A model generated the notes under the pieces. It had not been told where the DNA came from. It searched no databases and was given only the letters and a program-made list of their open reading frames with translations. The position numbers and the translations under genes were made by a program. Shown one piece after another: positions 32,230 to 40,572 of a stretch of DNA of 64,000 nt. The stretch covers positions 1,736,001 through 1,800,000 of the forward strand of contig NZ_ADVG01000001.1 of NCBI RefSeq assembly GCF_000178855.1, written 5' to 3'. Numbering within the stretch: position 1 is the first letter of the stretch; every line of letters starts with the position of its first letter. Source of the stretch: Ktedonobacter racemifer DSM 44963 (GTDB taxonomy: Bacteria > Chloroflexota > Ktedonobacteria > Ktedonobacterales > Ktedonobacteraceae).

Positions 32230-34620
32230 ATGACGAGCACGCAAAATACTGCACAAAATGGACATATCACAGGCGCCGAGGTCAATAGCGTTTTACGCCA
32301 GCACGCCGAGCAGCAATACGCGGAGGAACTGGCTGAACTGGTTAAAGTGGATACGCGCCAGCGGCCACCTAACTGGCAGCTCTCTCCCTGGGCTGTGCGC
32401 ACCTACCTCATGGGCGGCAAGCTCGACAATGGCTTTGAGATCTCGCCAAAGTATATTGGCAACCCCCGCCTGATGGAGATCGCCATCTCTACACTCGCCA
32501 CTGACCGCGCCCTGTTGCTCTATGGTGTTCCTGGTACAGCAAAATGCGTCAAACACGATACGTTAGTACTTGATACCAGAACCGGTCAAAGAGTAACAAT
32601 TGCAGAGGCTTGTCGCAAGCACGGCATTGAACTGGCATCATTACAATCGAACTATCGTTTACATCAACAAGAGCCAACAGATTACATTAATAGTGGTATC
32701 AAAGCTTGCTACAGAGTTACGACCAAACTGGGGCGCGAAATAGAAGTTACAATAAATCACCCATTTCTTACTATTGATGGATGGCAGCCATTAGAGAATT
32801 TGCACATCGGAGACAGTATCGCAATGCCACGCATTATGCCGTTCTTTGGTAATGCAATGCTTAGCGATGCTCACGTCAAGATTCTTGCTCACCTAATCGC
32901 TGAGGGTTGTCTTTCTCAGGATGTTCCATACTATACAAATGTACATCCTGATATGCAACACGATTTTAGCGAAGCAGTACAAGAAGCGTTTCCAGAACTT
33001 CAAGCTCACTGGTATCCGGATGGCAGAATGTGCAGTGTTTCTGGCGGCCGGCGTGGAAATAAATTCCGCAATCCTTGCACGGACTGGTTAAAAGATATAG
33101 GCCTAATGGGGACAAAATCCGACAACAAATTTGTACCAAATATTGTCTTCTCGTTGCCTAAACCCCAGATCGCTCTTTTCCTCAATCGGCTTTTTAGCGG
33201 AGATGGCTTTCTTCATTTACGTACAACCAAAAAACAGGTTACGATTGATTACGCAAGTAAGTCAAAACAACTTATAAAAGATGTACAGCATCTTCTTCTT
33301 CGCTTCGGAATTAATGCGCGTTTCCGCCAATTGAACACAGGTCACTACAGATTATTCATTCATGGTACAGGTCCTTGCCGCACTTTTTTAGAAGAAATAG
33401 GACTTTTAGGACGCAAGTATGTCGAAGAAGCACGCGAATACCTTTCTAACCCAGATATAAAAGCGAATCCAAATGTTGACACTATTCCATATCAAGTGTG
33501 GGATCGTCTCGAAAGTACTGCCATCACGATAGGATCAAGTATAACAACGCTAGTAAAATCTGATCGTTTGACGGCCACCTATAAAATGTCGAGAGCATCG
33601 ATACTTCGTGGCCAGAATATATCAAGGGAACGCCTATCCCGCTTAGCATTGCTAGTTGGCGATACTGAATTGCAAAATTTAGCTCAAAGCGACATCTATT
33701 GGGATACAATTACATCTATTGAGCCAGTTGGAGAACATGAAGTATATGATTTAAGCATGGCCAAAACCCATAACTTTGTTGCCAATGACTTTATCATTCA
33801 TAATAGCTGGGTTAGCGAGCATCTAAGCGCCGCCATCATGGGCGACTCGGCTCTCCTGATTCAAGGCACGGCTGGCACGGATGAGAACGCCATTCGCTAT
33901 GGTTGGAACTACGCGCGCCTGCTGGTCGAAGGCCCCTCGCCCGCGGCCCTGGTCGTCAGCCCCATGATGCAGGCCATGCAAGATGGCAAGCTCGCACGTA
34001 TTGAAGAGCTCACACGCATCCCTAGCGAGGTCCAGGATGCCCTGATTACCATCCTCTCGGAGAAGACGCTGCCCGTGCCAGAGCTGAATACCGAGGTCCA
34101 GGCGCACAAAGGCTTTAACGTCATCGCGACCGCTAATAATCGCGACAAGGGCGTCAACGAGCTCTCCAGCGCACTCATGCGCCGCTTCAATACCGTGATC
34201 CTCCCCGTGCCAGATAGCATGGACGACGAGATCAATATCGTGGAACGGCGCGTCGCCAGCCTGGGTCGCGCCCTGGAGCTGCCAGCCGAGAAGCCCGCGC
34301 TGGAGGAGATTCGCCGCGTCGTCACCATCTTCCGCGAGCTGCGCAATGGCGTCACAGAAGACGGGCAGACCAAGCTGAAGTCACCGGGCGGCACACTCTC
34401 AACCGCGGAGGCAATCTCCGTCATCAACAACGGACTCGCCATGGCAGGCTATTTCGGCGATGGCGAGCTAAAAGCCGCCGACCTGGCCGCGGGCCTGACG
34501 GGCGCCATTGTCAAAGACCCGGTACAGGATCGCGTCGTCTGGCTCGAATACCTGCAAACGGTCGCCAAAGAGCGTGAGGGTTGGAAGGATCTCTATCGTG
34601 CCTGTCGCGAGGTGCTATGA
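32230..34620 (+). CDS. MoxR-type AAA+ ATPase interrupted by an intein
   Basis: 796 codons; removing the intein (residues 106-525) leaves a 376-residue MoxR AAA+ ATPase. The P-loop GVPGTAK (99-105) is cut directly before its Ser, which is residue 526. Downstream, ARIEELTRIPSEVQDALI is the Walker B region, FNVIATANNRD the sensor 1 strand, and SSALMRRFN the arginine-finger region. MoxR ATPases pair with VWA proteins to remodel protein complexes or insert metals. The ATPase cannot bind ATP normally until the intein splices out. The stop overlaps the DUF5682 start (ATGA). Confidence 0.93.
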   Translation: MTSTQNTAQNGHITGAEVNSVLRQHAEQQYAEELAELVKVDTRQRPPNWQLSPWAVRTYLMGGKLDNGFEISPKYIGNPRLMEIAISTLATDRALLLYGVPGTAKCVKHDTLVLDTRTGQRVTIAEACRKHGIELASLQSNYRLHQQEPTDYINSGIKACYRVTTKLGREIEVTINHPFLTIDGWQPLENLHIGDSIAMPRIMPFFGNAMLSDAHVKILAHLIAEGCLSQDVPYYTNVHPDMQHDFSEAVQEAFPELQAHWYPDGRMCSVSGGRRGNKFRNPCTDWLKDIGLMGTKSDNKFVPNIVFSLPKPQIALFLNRLFSGDGFLHLRTTKKQVTIDYASKSKQLIKDVQHLLLRFGINARFRQLNTGHYRLFIHGTGPCRTFLEEIGLLGRKYVEEAREYLSNPDIKANPNVDTIPYQVWDRLESTAITIGSSITTLVKSDRLTATYKMSRASILRGQNISRERLSRLALLVGDTELQNLAQSDIYWDTITSIEPVGEHEVYDLSMAKTHNFVANDFIIHNSWVSEHLSAAIMGDSALLIQGTAGTDENAIRYGWNYARLLVEGPSPAALVVSPMMQAMQDGKLARIEELTRIPSEVQDALITILSEKTLPVPELNTEVQAHKGFNVIATANNRDKGVNELSSALMRRFNTVILPVPDSMDDEINIVERRVASLGRALELPAEKPALEEIRRVVTIFRELRNGVTEDGQTKLKSPGGTLSTAEAISVINNGLAMAGYFGDGELKAADLAAGLTGAIVKDPVQDRVVWLEYLQTVAKEREGWKDLYRACREVL
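32545..33804 (+). mobile_element. LAGLIDADG intein in the MoxR P-loop
   Basis: 420 residues, from Cys106 to Asn525 of the host protein. The splicing blocks are present: first residue Cys (CVKHDTLVLD, block A), T-x-x-H at 174-177 (EVTINHPFL, block B), block F VYDLSMAKTHNFVAND and block G FIIHN, followed by +1 Ser. A dodecapeptide homing endonuclease lies in the middle, with motifs ILAHLIAEG (218-226) and LNRLFSGDG (318-326). Base composition is visibly more AT-rich than the flanking exteins, a sign of transfer. Both the splicing and the endonuclease parts look intact. Confidence 0.95.
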
Positions 34621-36944
34621 GCATTTCAGTCTTTGGGATACGCCACCATGGGCCAGGCTGCGCACGCAGCCTGCGCCAGGCGCTCACAGAGTACCAGCCA
34701 GATATCGTCCTGGTCGAAGGGCCACCCGACGCCCAGCAAGTACTTCCGCTATGTATGCACCAGGAGATGCGGCCTCCCGTCGCAATCCTCATCTACGCAC
34801 CCGAGCATCCAAAGCGCGCCGTCTTCTATCCCTTTACCACCTTCTCGCCAGAATGGCAGGCACTGCGTTATAGCTTTGAACAGGGGATAGAAACGCGCTT
34901 TATGGACCTGCCCCAGGCCATGCAGATGGCGCTGCGCCTCGAACACGAGGAACAGGCTGAACAAACGGAGCAGCAGGAACCGCAAGCGCTTGATCATCCT
35001 GGAGCTGAGGCAGAGCCTGGTCAGGAGACACGCAATGCGACCCTCGCACCTGCGCCTCAAACGGAGGAGCGTGAAGACCCACTCGGGATGCTTGCCGAGG
35101 CCGCAGGCTATAGCGATCATGAAAGCTGGTGGGAGCAGCAGATTGAGCAGCGCGTCGATAGCCGCGACATTTTCGCAGCCATTCTTGAAGCCATGTCGGC
35201 CCTCAGAGAGGGACGAGAAACCAGGGAAGAGGACGCGCTTCGCGAGGCCTATATGCGTCAATGCATCCGCACGGCCCAGCGCGAGGGCTTTCAGCGCATC
35301 GCCGTCGTATGTGGGGCCTGGCATGCCCCCGTCCTGGTCGATCCCGGCGCACCTGGCGAGGATCAGAAACGCCTGAAGGGTCTAAAAAAACTGAAGATTG
35401 AGGCCACCTGGATTCCCTGGACCAATTCACGCCTCTCCTATCGCAGCGGCTATGGAGCTGGCATCACCTCTCCTGGCTGGTACGAGCATCTCTGGAAGAC
35501 ACCAGACCAGGCCGTGGTGCGCTGGGTGACGCGCGCCGCACGCTTGCTACGCAAGGAAGACCTGGATGCCTCCTCGGCTAGCGTCATTGAGGCGGTACGC
35601 CTGAGCGAGACCCTGGCGGCCCTGCGCGAGCTTCCCATGCCTGGCCTCACCGAACTGCACGAGGCCATCCAGACAGTTCTCTGTCATGGCAATACTGAAC
35701 CCATGCAGTTGATTCGCGAAAAGCTCGAAATTGGCGAGCGCCTGGGGCACGTCCCGGAGGAGACACCAGCCATCCCGCTCCAGCGCGACCTGGAGCAGCA
35801 ACAGCGCCAGTTGCGCATGGCGCCCTCGCCCGAGAGCACACGCCTGGAGCTGGACCTACGCAAAGAGAGCGCTCTGGCGCGCAGCCAGTTGCTACACCGC
35901 CTCGCCCTGCTCAAAATTCCCTGGGGCAAAACTCTGCATACCGGCAACCAGAAGCAGGGAACCTTCTGGGAATACTGGCAGGTACAATGGCAGGTCGATT
36001 TTGTGGTAACGCTCATTGAAGCCAGTGCCTGGGGGAACACCGTCTTCGAGGCCGCAAGCGCCGTCGTCGCGCACCAGGCCGAAGATCTTCAAGAGCTACC
36101 GCAACTCACCAGCCTGCTCGACCAGGCCATGCTGGCAGCCTTGCCCCAGGCGATTGCGCACCTGCTTACAGTCATCCAGCAGCGCGCGGCGGTATCGGCA
36201 GATATACGCCATTTGATGGATGCCATGCCGCCCCTGGCGCGCATCGCACGCTACGGCAATGTTCGCGGCGCCCAGGCCGAGTTGGTCCAGCCCATTCTCA
36301 CACGTCTCTTCGAGCGCGTGCTGGTTGGTCTACCCAGTGCCTGCTCCTCGCTTGACGATGACGCCGCCCGGGGCATGCTCACAAGCATCAACCATGTTCA
36401 GGAGGCCCTCAGCCTGCTCAACCAGGAAGAGGAGCGTCAAGACTGGCAGAAGCTCCTGCGCCGCTTGATGGAACAGGAGGATCTGCATGGCCTGCTGCGA
36501 GGGCGAAGCTGTCGCTTACTGCTAGAGCAGCACGTCATCGATGGAGCTGAGCTACAACGCCAGACACGCCTGGCCCTCACGCCCGCGTTACCAGCGGCTC
36601 AAGCCGCGCGCTGGATCGAGGGCGTCCTCATGGGCAGCGGGCTTATTGTCCTCCACCAGGAGGAGCTGTGGAGCGCCCTGGATAGCTGGCTCAGCGATCT
36701 CTCGGGCGAGACCTTCGAGGCTCTCCTGCCAATCCTACGCCGCGCCTTCAGCGAGTTTGAGCCACCTGAGCGCCGTGCCATGGGCGAAAAGGTCAAATAT
36801 CTGCGCACAATGCCGGGCCAGAACGGCGCGGTACCAGGTATGACGACATCACCTACTGGCGTGGGCTTCGACCAGCAACGAGCAGAGGGCGTTCTGCCCG
36901 TGCTGGCACAACTGATGGGGGTAAGATTCAATGACCATAACTGA
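34617..36944 (+). CDS. DUF5682-family protein
   Basis: 775 residues starting SISVFGIRHHGPGCARSL, with DIVLVEGPPDA following. This is the hallmark N-terminus of DUF5682 and resembles the TraB/PrgY/ChaN-like His-Gly enzymatic fold (GIRHHGPG, VEGPP, and VVCGAWHAPVL about residue 230). The C-terminal 400 residues are helical. The ATG at 34617 overlaps the MoxR stop. Its role is unknown; constant linkage with MoxR, VWA and SWIM genes suggests a component or substrate of one machine. The TraB-like fold comparison is by memory. Confidence 0.85.
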   Translation: MSISVFGIRHHGPGCARSLRQALTEYQPDIVLVEGPPDAQQVLPLCMHQEMRPPVAILIYAPEHPKRAVFYPFTTFSPEWQALRYSFEQGIETRFMDLPQAMQMALRLEHEEQAEQTEQQEPQALDHPGAEAEPGQETRNATLAPAPQTEEREDPLGMLAEAAGYSDHESWWEQQIEQRVDSRDIFAAILEAMSALREGRETREEDALREAYMRQCIRTAQREGFQRIAVVCGAWHAPVLVDPGAPGEDQKRLKGLKKLKIEATWIPWTNSRLSYRSGYGAGITSPGWYEHLWKTPDQAVVRWVTRAARLLRKEDLDASSASVIEAVRLSETLAALRELPMPGLTELHEAIQTVLCHGNTEPMQLIREKLEIGERLGHVPEETPAIPLQRDLEQQQRQLRMAPSPESTRLELDLRKESALARSQLLHRLALLKIPWGKTLHTGNQKQGTFWEYWQVQWQVDFVVTLIEASAWGNTVFEAASAVVAHQAEDLQELPQLTSLLDQAMLAALPQAIAHLLTVIQQRAAVSADIRHLMDAMPPLARIARYGNVRGAQAELVQPILTRLFERVLVGLPSACSSLDDDAARGMLTSINHVQEALSLLNQEEERQDWQKLLRRLMEQEDLHGLLRGRSCRLLLEQHVIDGAELQRQTRLALTPALPAAQAARWIEGVLMGSGLIVLHQEELWSALDSWLSDLSGETFEALLPILRRAFSEFEPPERRAMGEKVKYLRTMPGQNGAVPGMTTSPTGVGFDQQRAEGVLPVLAQLMGVRFNDHN

Positions 36945-38115
36945 GCAGGAGCGCCTGCGTCGCTGGCGCCTCGTTTTAGGCAAGCAGGCTGAGAAAGGGA
37001 TGGCGGGTACTGGTGCAGGCGCGCCAGGAGATGGACAGGGCATGTTGAGTGGCCGCGACCTGGGCATGGATAAAACGCTCGAAGCCCTCTACGACGCCCA
37101 GCGTTCGGGCGGGCTGGGGGGGTCCGCGCCCAACGTAGCCCGCTGGCTGGGTGATATTCGTACCTACTTCCCCTCCTCGACCGTACGCGTGATGCAGCAG
37201 GACGCACTTCAACGCCTCAACCTTACACGCATGCTGCTCGAACCAGAGATGCTTGAGCAGGTCGAGCCGGATGTCCATCTCGTAGCCTCCCTGCTCTCGT
37301 TGAGTCGCGTCATTCCCGAGAAGACCAAGGATACGGCACGACAGGTGGTACGCAAGGTCGTCGAAGAACTGGAGCGTAAACTCGCCAATCCTTTGCAACA
37401 GGCGGTACGGGGTAGCCTCAATCGCTCCACCTATACCCGACGACCACGTGCCAATGAGATCAATTGGCATCGCACCATTCGCGCCAACCTGAAAAATTAC
37501 CTGCCGGAGAAGAAGACCATCATCGCCGAACAGTTGATCGGGCATGGGCATAAGCGCTCTTCCCTGCGCGATATCGTCCTCTGCGTAGATCAGAGCGGCT
37601 CTATGGCAACCTCCGTCGTTTACTCAGGCATCTTTGGCGCTGTCCTGGCAACCATTCGCGCGGTCAGCACACGCATGGTCGTCTTCGACACCGCCGTTGT
37701 CGATCTCAGCGAAGACCTGCAAGACCCGGTCGACCTGCTCTTTGGCACACAACTGGGCGGCGGCACCGATATCAATCGCGCCCTGGCCTATTGCCAGCAA
37801 ATCATCAGTCGTCCCAGCCAGACCATCCTCGTCCTGATTACCGATCTCTATGAGGGCGGAAACCAGCGCGAGATGCTCCGCCGCGCCGCAGAACTGGTTG
37901 CCAGCGGAGTCCAGGTCATCTGCCTGCTGGCCCTCAGTGACGATGGCGCCCCAGGCTACGATAAAACGAATGCCACACACCTGGCGGGTATGGGTATTCC
38001 CTCGTTCGCCTGTACACCTGACCTCTTCCCGGATCTCATGGCCGCCGCCATTCAGCAGCAAGATCTCAACATGTGGGCCGCGCGCAACGACATCGTCGCC
38101 ACGCGCACCCGCTGA
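36931..38115 (+). CDS. VWA-domain (CoxE-like) protein, MoxR partner
   Basis: 394 residues. A helical N-terminal half (about 200 residues) precedes a von Willebrand A domain with an intact MIDAS: DQSGSM near residue 218, the Thr in GGGTDINRAL, and the Asp in VLITDLYEGG. It overlaps DUF5682 by 14 nt. MoxR-VWA pairs act as ATPase plus metal-dependent adaptor (as in CoxD/CoxE and RavA/ViaA). Last gene of the operon; a 28-bp palindrome follows immediately. Confidence 0.88.
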   Translation: MTITEQERLRRWRLVLGKQAEKGMAGTGAGAPGDGQGMLSGRDLGMDKTLEALYDAQRSGGLGGSAPNVARWLGDIRTYFPSSTVRVMQQDALQRLNLTRMLLEPEMLEQVEPDVHLVASLLSLSRVIPEKTKDTARQVVRKVVEELERKLANPLQQAVRGSLNRSTYTRRPRANEINWHRTIRANLKNYLPEKKTIIAEQLIGHGHKRSSLRDIVLCVDQSGSMATSVVYSGIFGAVLATIRAVSTRMVVFDTAVVDLSEDLQDPVDLLFGTQLGGGTDINRALAYCQQIISRPSQTILVLITDLYEGGNQREMLRRAAELVASGVQVICLLALSDDGAPGYDKTNATHLAGMGIPSFACTPDLFPDLMAAAIQQQDLNMWAARNDIVATRTR

Positions 38116-38125
38116 GTAATAGAAG

Positions 38126-38183
38126 TTATAGCCCCTGGAGTGCTGGCCGCGCAGATGCGCGGCCAGCACTCCAGGGGCTATAA
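38126..38183. terminator. 28-bp palindrome after the VWA operon
   Basis: Perfect 28-bp arms 38126-38153 and 38156-38183 with a 2-nt loop, starting 11 bp after the VWA stop; AGAAG and CTTCT further out extend the symmetry. No T-tract and no conserved mini-hairpin motif. Probably ends the five-gene transcript. Confidence 0.7.
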
Positions 38184-38189
38184 CCTGTA

Positions 38190-38238
38190 AAAACTTCTCC
38201 CAAAGGAGTTGCGCTTGTAGACATAAGCAACATCTACC
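38190..38238. repeat. 49-bp direct repeat flanking the IscB element, copy 1
   Basis: Starts AAAACTTCTCCCAAAGGAG and ends AGCAACATCTACC. It matches 40214-40262 at 43 of 49 positions, in the same orientation, with the IscB element between them. The content (AAAGGAG, then a start-like codon region) resembles the front of a small gene; no gene follows either copy. Confidence 0.8.
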
Positions 38239-38404
38239 GCTACTGATGCTCCCCGGCATGAAAAGCGCGGAGGTTCTGGCTTGGCTTCCACTCTCACCAT
38301 CCTTCGATGGAGCCTCGTGGAAGATCCACCAGACGTGCGTGCCGATGGACTCTGGCCCTCATCCACATGTGGGCTTCGGAGGCAAACGCCTCTTCTTTCG
38401 TCCA

Positions 38405-39987
38405 TCTAAAAATTGCGCCATGCGGGGACCCCTGGCTTTAGCCATGGGGAGGAGCATGGCGCACTCCTTTCTGTGTATACTCATAGCCATCGGATCGTTG
38501 CACACAACGCATATATTTGGGGTGAATATCGACCTTCTCCAGTCGGAATGAAGGCCGATGACGAATGGCTATCCGTCCTTCAAATGTTCCTTTGGGCGTG
38601 ATGGCTTTGACCAGATCACCCGTTTGATACCCAAGAAATGTCTTTTTGCGCTCTTTGTGCTGCTTCGGGAATCCATACTTGTCAGGCACACACATTTGCC
38701 TCCTCCCATGCCCTGTCGCTTTGATGCGCAGTGGGATGACTCCCTTCTGCAAAAGCACATCAGGCGTGCTCTTGCCTACGCAAGCTGCATCGAGCCAGTG
38801 GGTTTTGGGGAGTCCTCGCGTGGCACGATTAAACTTCGTCAATCCACCGCTCCCACACTCGACAGGCAAGCCGATCGCTTTCAGCCGTTCGAGCAAAGCA
38901 CATCGTGTGCTATTGACAGCGCTGGCATCCTTGAGTGGCTTTTTGACCTGAGCGAGAAGACGCTTGAGCACGTCAGGTTTCTTTTTCAAGAAGACTTCGA
39001 TCTCCTGAGTGCCTTTGGCAGTATTGCATGCTTCGCACGCCAAGGTAAGATTGCTCATCCTGTTCGTACCACTACGGGCACGTGGATGGATATGCTCTAC
39101 CTGAAGCGGGACATCTTGTTTGCCACAATAGGCACACGTGCGTTCCCATTTTTCCAGCAAGTATTCCCTGACCTCATAGCCTTGCAAGGTTCCTTGTTGA
39201 TATTGCACGCCTGCAATGTCGGGATTCTCCATCAATTGCATATCAAACTTCACAAGCTCCTGACTGAGAGTGGCAATGGGAGCATATCGACACAGGCGAG
39301 CTACCCACGTCAGAATGTTGGCAAGGCGACTTTCTAACGATGGTGGCAACCATCCCTTCTTCCTCCGTCGATTGTCAAATCGCGGCTTGCGGTAGCGTGT
39401 TTTACGCTGCCTACGCCCCTGGCGACTTGCACGACGACTATCAAGACTGTCTTTAATTGCATGCCCTCGATGTGAGAGTTCAGCCGCGAACACAATGTGA
39501 CCGTTGGTGTCGTTCACCAGGGCAATTCCCGTCGTTTTACTGCCTGGATCGAGCTTGAGGTGCAAGGGTTGTATCTCTGGCTGTTCTACCACCCGTTTGA
39601 GCACAATGGTAAACGGATACCGTCTAAACACGGCTGCTTTCCCTTGCCTGAGCAAGCGCCTCGCGTGTCCTGGATGCACCGGATTTAAAGGTTTATAGTC
39701 ACTATCAATCACAAAAACATTGCTCAAGTTGAGCCTCCTGTTTCCAGGGTAATGTTTGCCTCGACAATGATAGAGAGCGGTACTTTTCCCTGAGCACTGC
39801 ATAGACCCCGCTTTGCTGTTTAACCCAGAGATTCTAGAGCTACCGGCTGGCACGCACCTGTAGGTAGGAACTTGAACACTTCTCCTCTATCGTAGTCTGA
39901 TAACCTCCTGCCTCGCGCAGAAGGCCCATGGCTAAGTCTGGACAGGTCCGAGCTTGCTTTCACAAGCCCCTGCCTTTAGGCAGGGGG
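38405..39987 (-). mobile_element. solo IscB element (IS200/IS605-like ends, no TnpA)
   Basis: An iscB gene bounded by hairpins of IS200/605 type. At the guide side, CCCCTGCC-TTTA-GGCAGGGG lies at 39967-39986. At the other end, CCCCTGGC-TTTA-GCCATGGGG (38429-38449) is nested in an outer GCGCCATGC/GCATGGCGC stem (38415-38423/38454-38462). No tnpA is present, so it would need a Y1 transposase in trans. Exact termini are estimated from the hairpins. Confidence 0.75.
38438..39727 (-). CDS. iscB: IscB RNA-guided nuclease (Cas9 ancestor family)
   Basis: 429 residues with the full IscB order. PLMP domain at 1-48 (FVIDSDYKPLNPVHPGHARR); RuvC-I with D60 (LKLDPGSKTTGIAL); arginine-rich bridge helix (about 98-125); RuvC-II with E157 (LSQELVKFD); HNH with H212, N226 and N235 and zinc cysteines C198/C201/C231/C234 (CAYCGK, VEHIHPRA, ACEACN); RuvC-III with H310 and D313 (THWLDAACVG). 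All nuclease residues are present, so it should cut both strands under an omega-RNA guide. A TTG start at 39727 follows AGGAGG by 6 nt; the longer frame runs through the omega-RNA region. Confidence 0.95.
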   Translation of the reverse strand: MSNVFVIDSDYKPLNPVHPGHARRLLRQGKAAVFRRYPFTIVLKRVVEQPEIQPLHLKLDPGSKTTGIALVNDTNGHIVFAAELSHRGHAIKDSLDSRRASRQGRRQRKTRYRKPRFDNRRRKKGWLPPSLESRLANILTWVARLCRYAPIATLSQELVKFDMQLMENPDIAGVQYQQGTLQGYEVREYLLEKWERTCAYCGKQDVPLQVEHIHPRARSGTNRMSNLTLACEACNTAKGTQEIEVFLKKKPDVLKRLLAQVKKPLKDASAVNSTRCALLERLKAIGLPVECGSGGLTKFNRATRGLPKTHWLDAACVGKSTPDVLLQKGVIPLRIKATGHGRRQMCVPDKYGFPKQHKERKKTFLGYQTGDLVKAITPKGTFEGRIAIRHRPSFRLEKVDIHPKYMRCVQRSDGYEYTQKGVRHAPPHG

Positions 39988-40003
39988 TACCTGACTATCG
40001 CGT
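39728..40003 (-). ncRNA. omega-RNA region of IscB with 5' guide segment
   Basis: About 240 bp upstream of iscB to the end hairpin (39967-39986) carry several inverted segments and no protein gene, the place where IscB omega-RNAs are encoded. In known IscB loci the guide is the roughly 16 nt just outside the element end, at the RNA 5' end; here ACGCGATAGTCAGGTA (about 39988-40003, read on the minus strand). Position is from family knowledge; RNA ends are not visible in DNA. Confidence 0.75.
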
Positions 40004-40213
40004 TCCCATATGGGGAATGTTCTCTCGTCCGACTCACGCCCGCATCCGGACGCTGGTGGGAATGACAGCCACCGACGAGAGCGCCATGCCTTCTGGCAAG
40101 TTGGAACGAGTGTGCCAGAGAAAGGGATCACTGTCAAGCAGATGATGCCTAAATGCCTAAATACCTGCTTGACTTCTTTGGTGGGATTCTGTATGATAGG
40201 TCTATACCATAAT

Positions 40214-40262
40214 AAAACCTCTCTCAAAGGAGACGCACTTGTAGACATGAGCAACATCTACC
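40214..40262. repeat. 49-bp direct repeat flanking the IscB element, copy 2
   Basis: Starts AAAACCTCTCTCAAAGGAG and matches 38190-38238 at 43 of 49 positions in direct orientation. It contains AAAGGAG followed by ATGAGCAACATCTACC, which would begin a peptide of only seven residues. The rest of the 39988-40572 gap has no supported gene. Confidence 0.8.
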
Positions 40263-40572
40263 ACCAGTAACCCCACGTACGCTTTTAGAATATGCTTAAT
40301 AGCATTCACATATCTACTCGCGCTCGTTGCTGGTTACTTCTGGCCTGATGCCGTGCTCATGGTACATCGCAAGGTGCTCCACCACTTCCCAGATCCGCAT
40401 CCCATTGATGCAACACACGCGATAACGTCACCTCCCTGGAAGCCGCCAACGATGTGAACCGCAACCAGCTAATAGCTTTGTACCCTTGAGCGCGACCAGG
40501 CACCTCGCATACAACTTCAATACTCACATTCGTCTGGAAACGACCGCTACCAGAATTACGAGGTGCATCTTT

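Noticed and set aside
39728..39853. N-terminal 42-residue extension of IscB
   Set aside because: It lies in the omega-RNA region; IscB proteins start at the PLMP domain and the TTG at 39727 has an AGGAGG site.
39954..40257. Small open frames on both strands next to the IscB element
   Set aside because: No similarity to known proteins; the sequence is element flank and one frame crosses the end hairpin.
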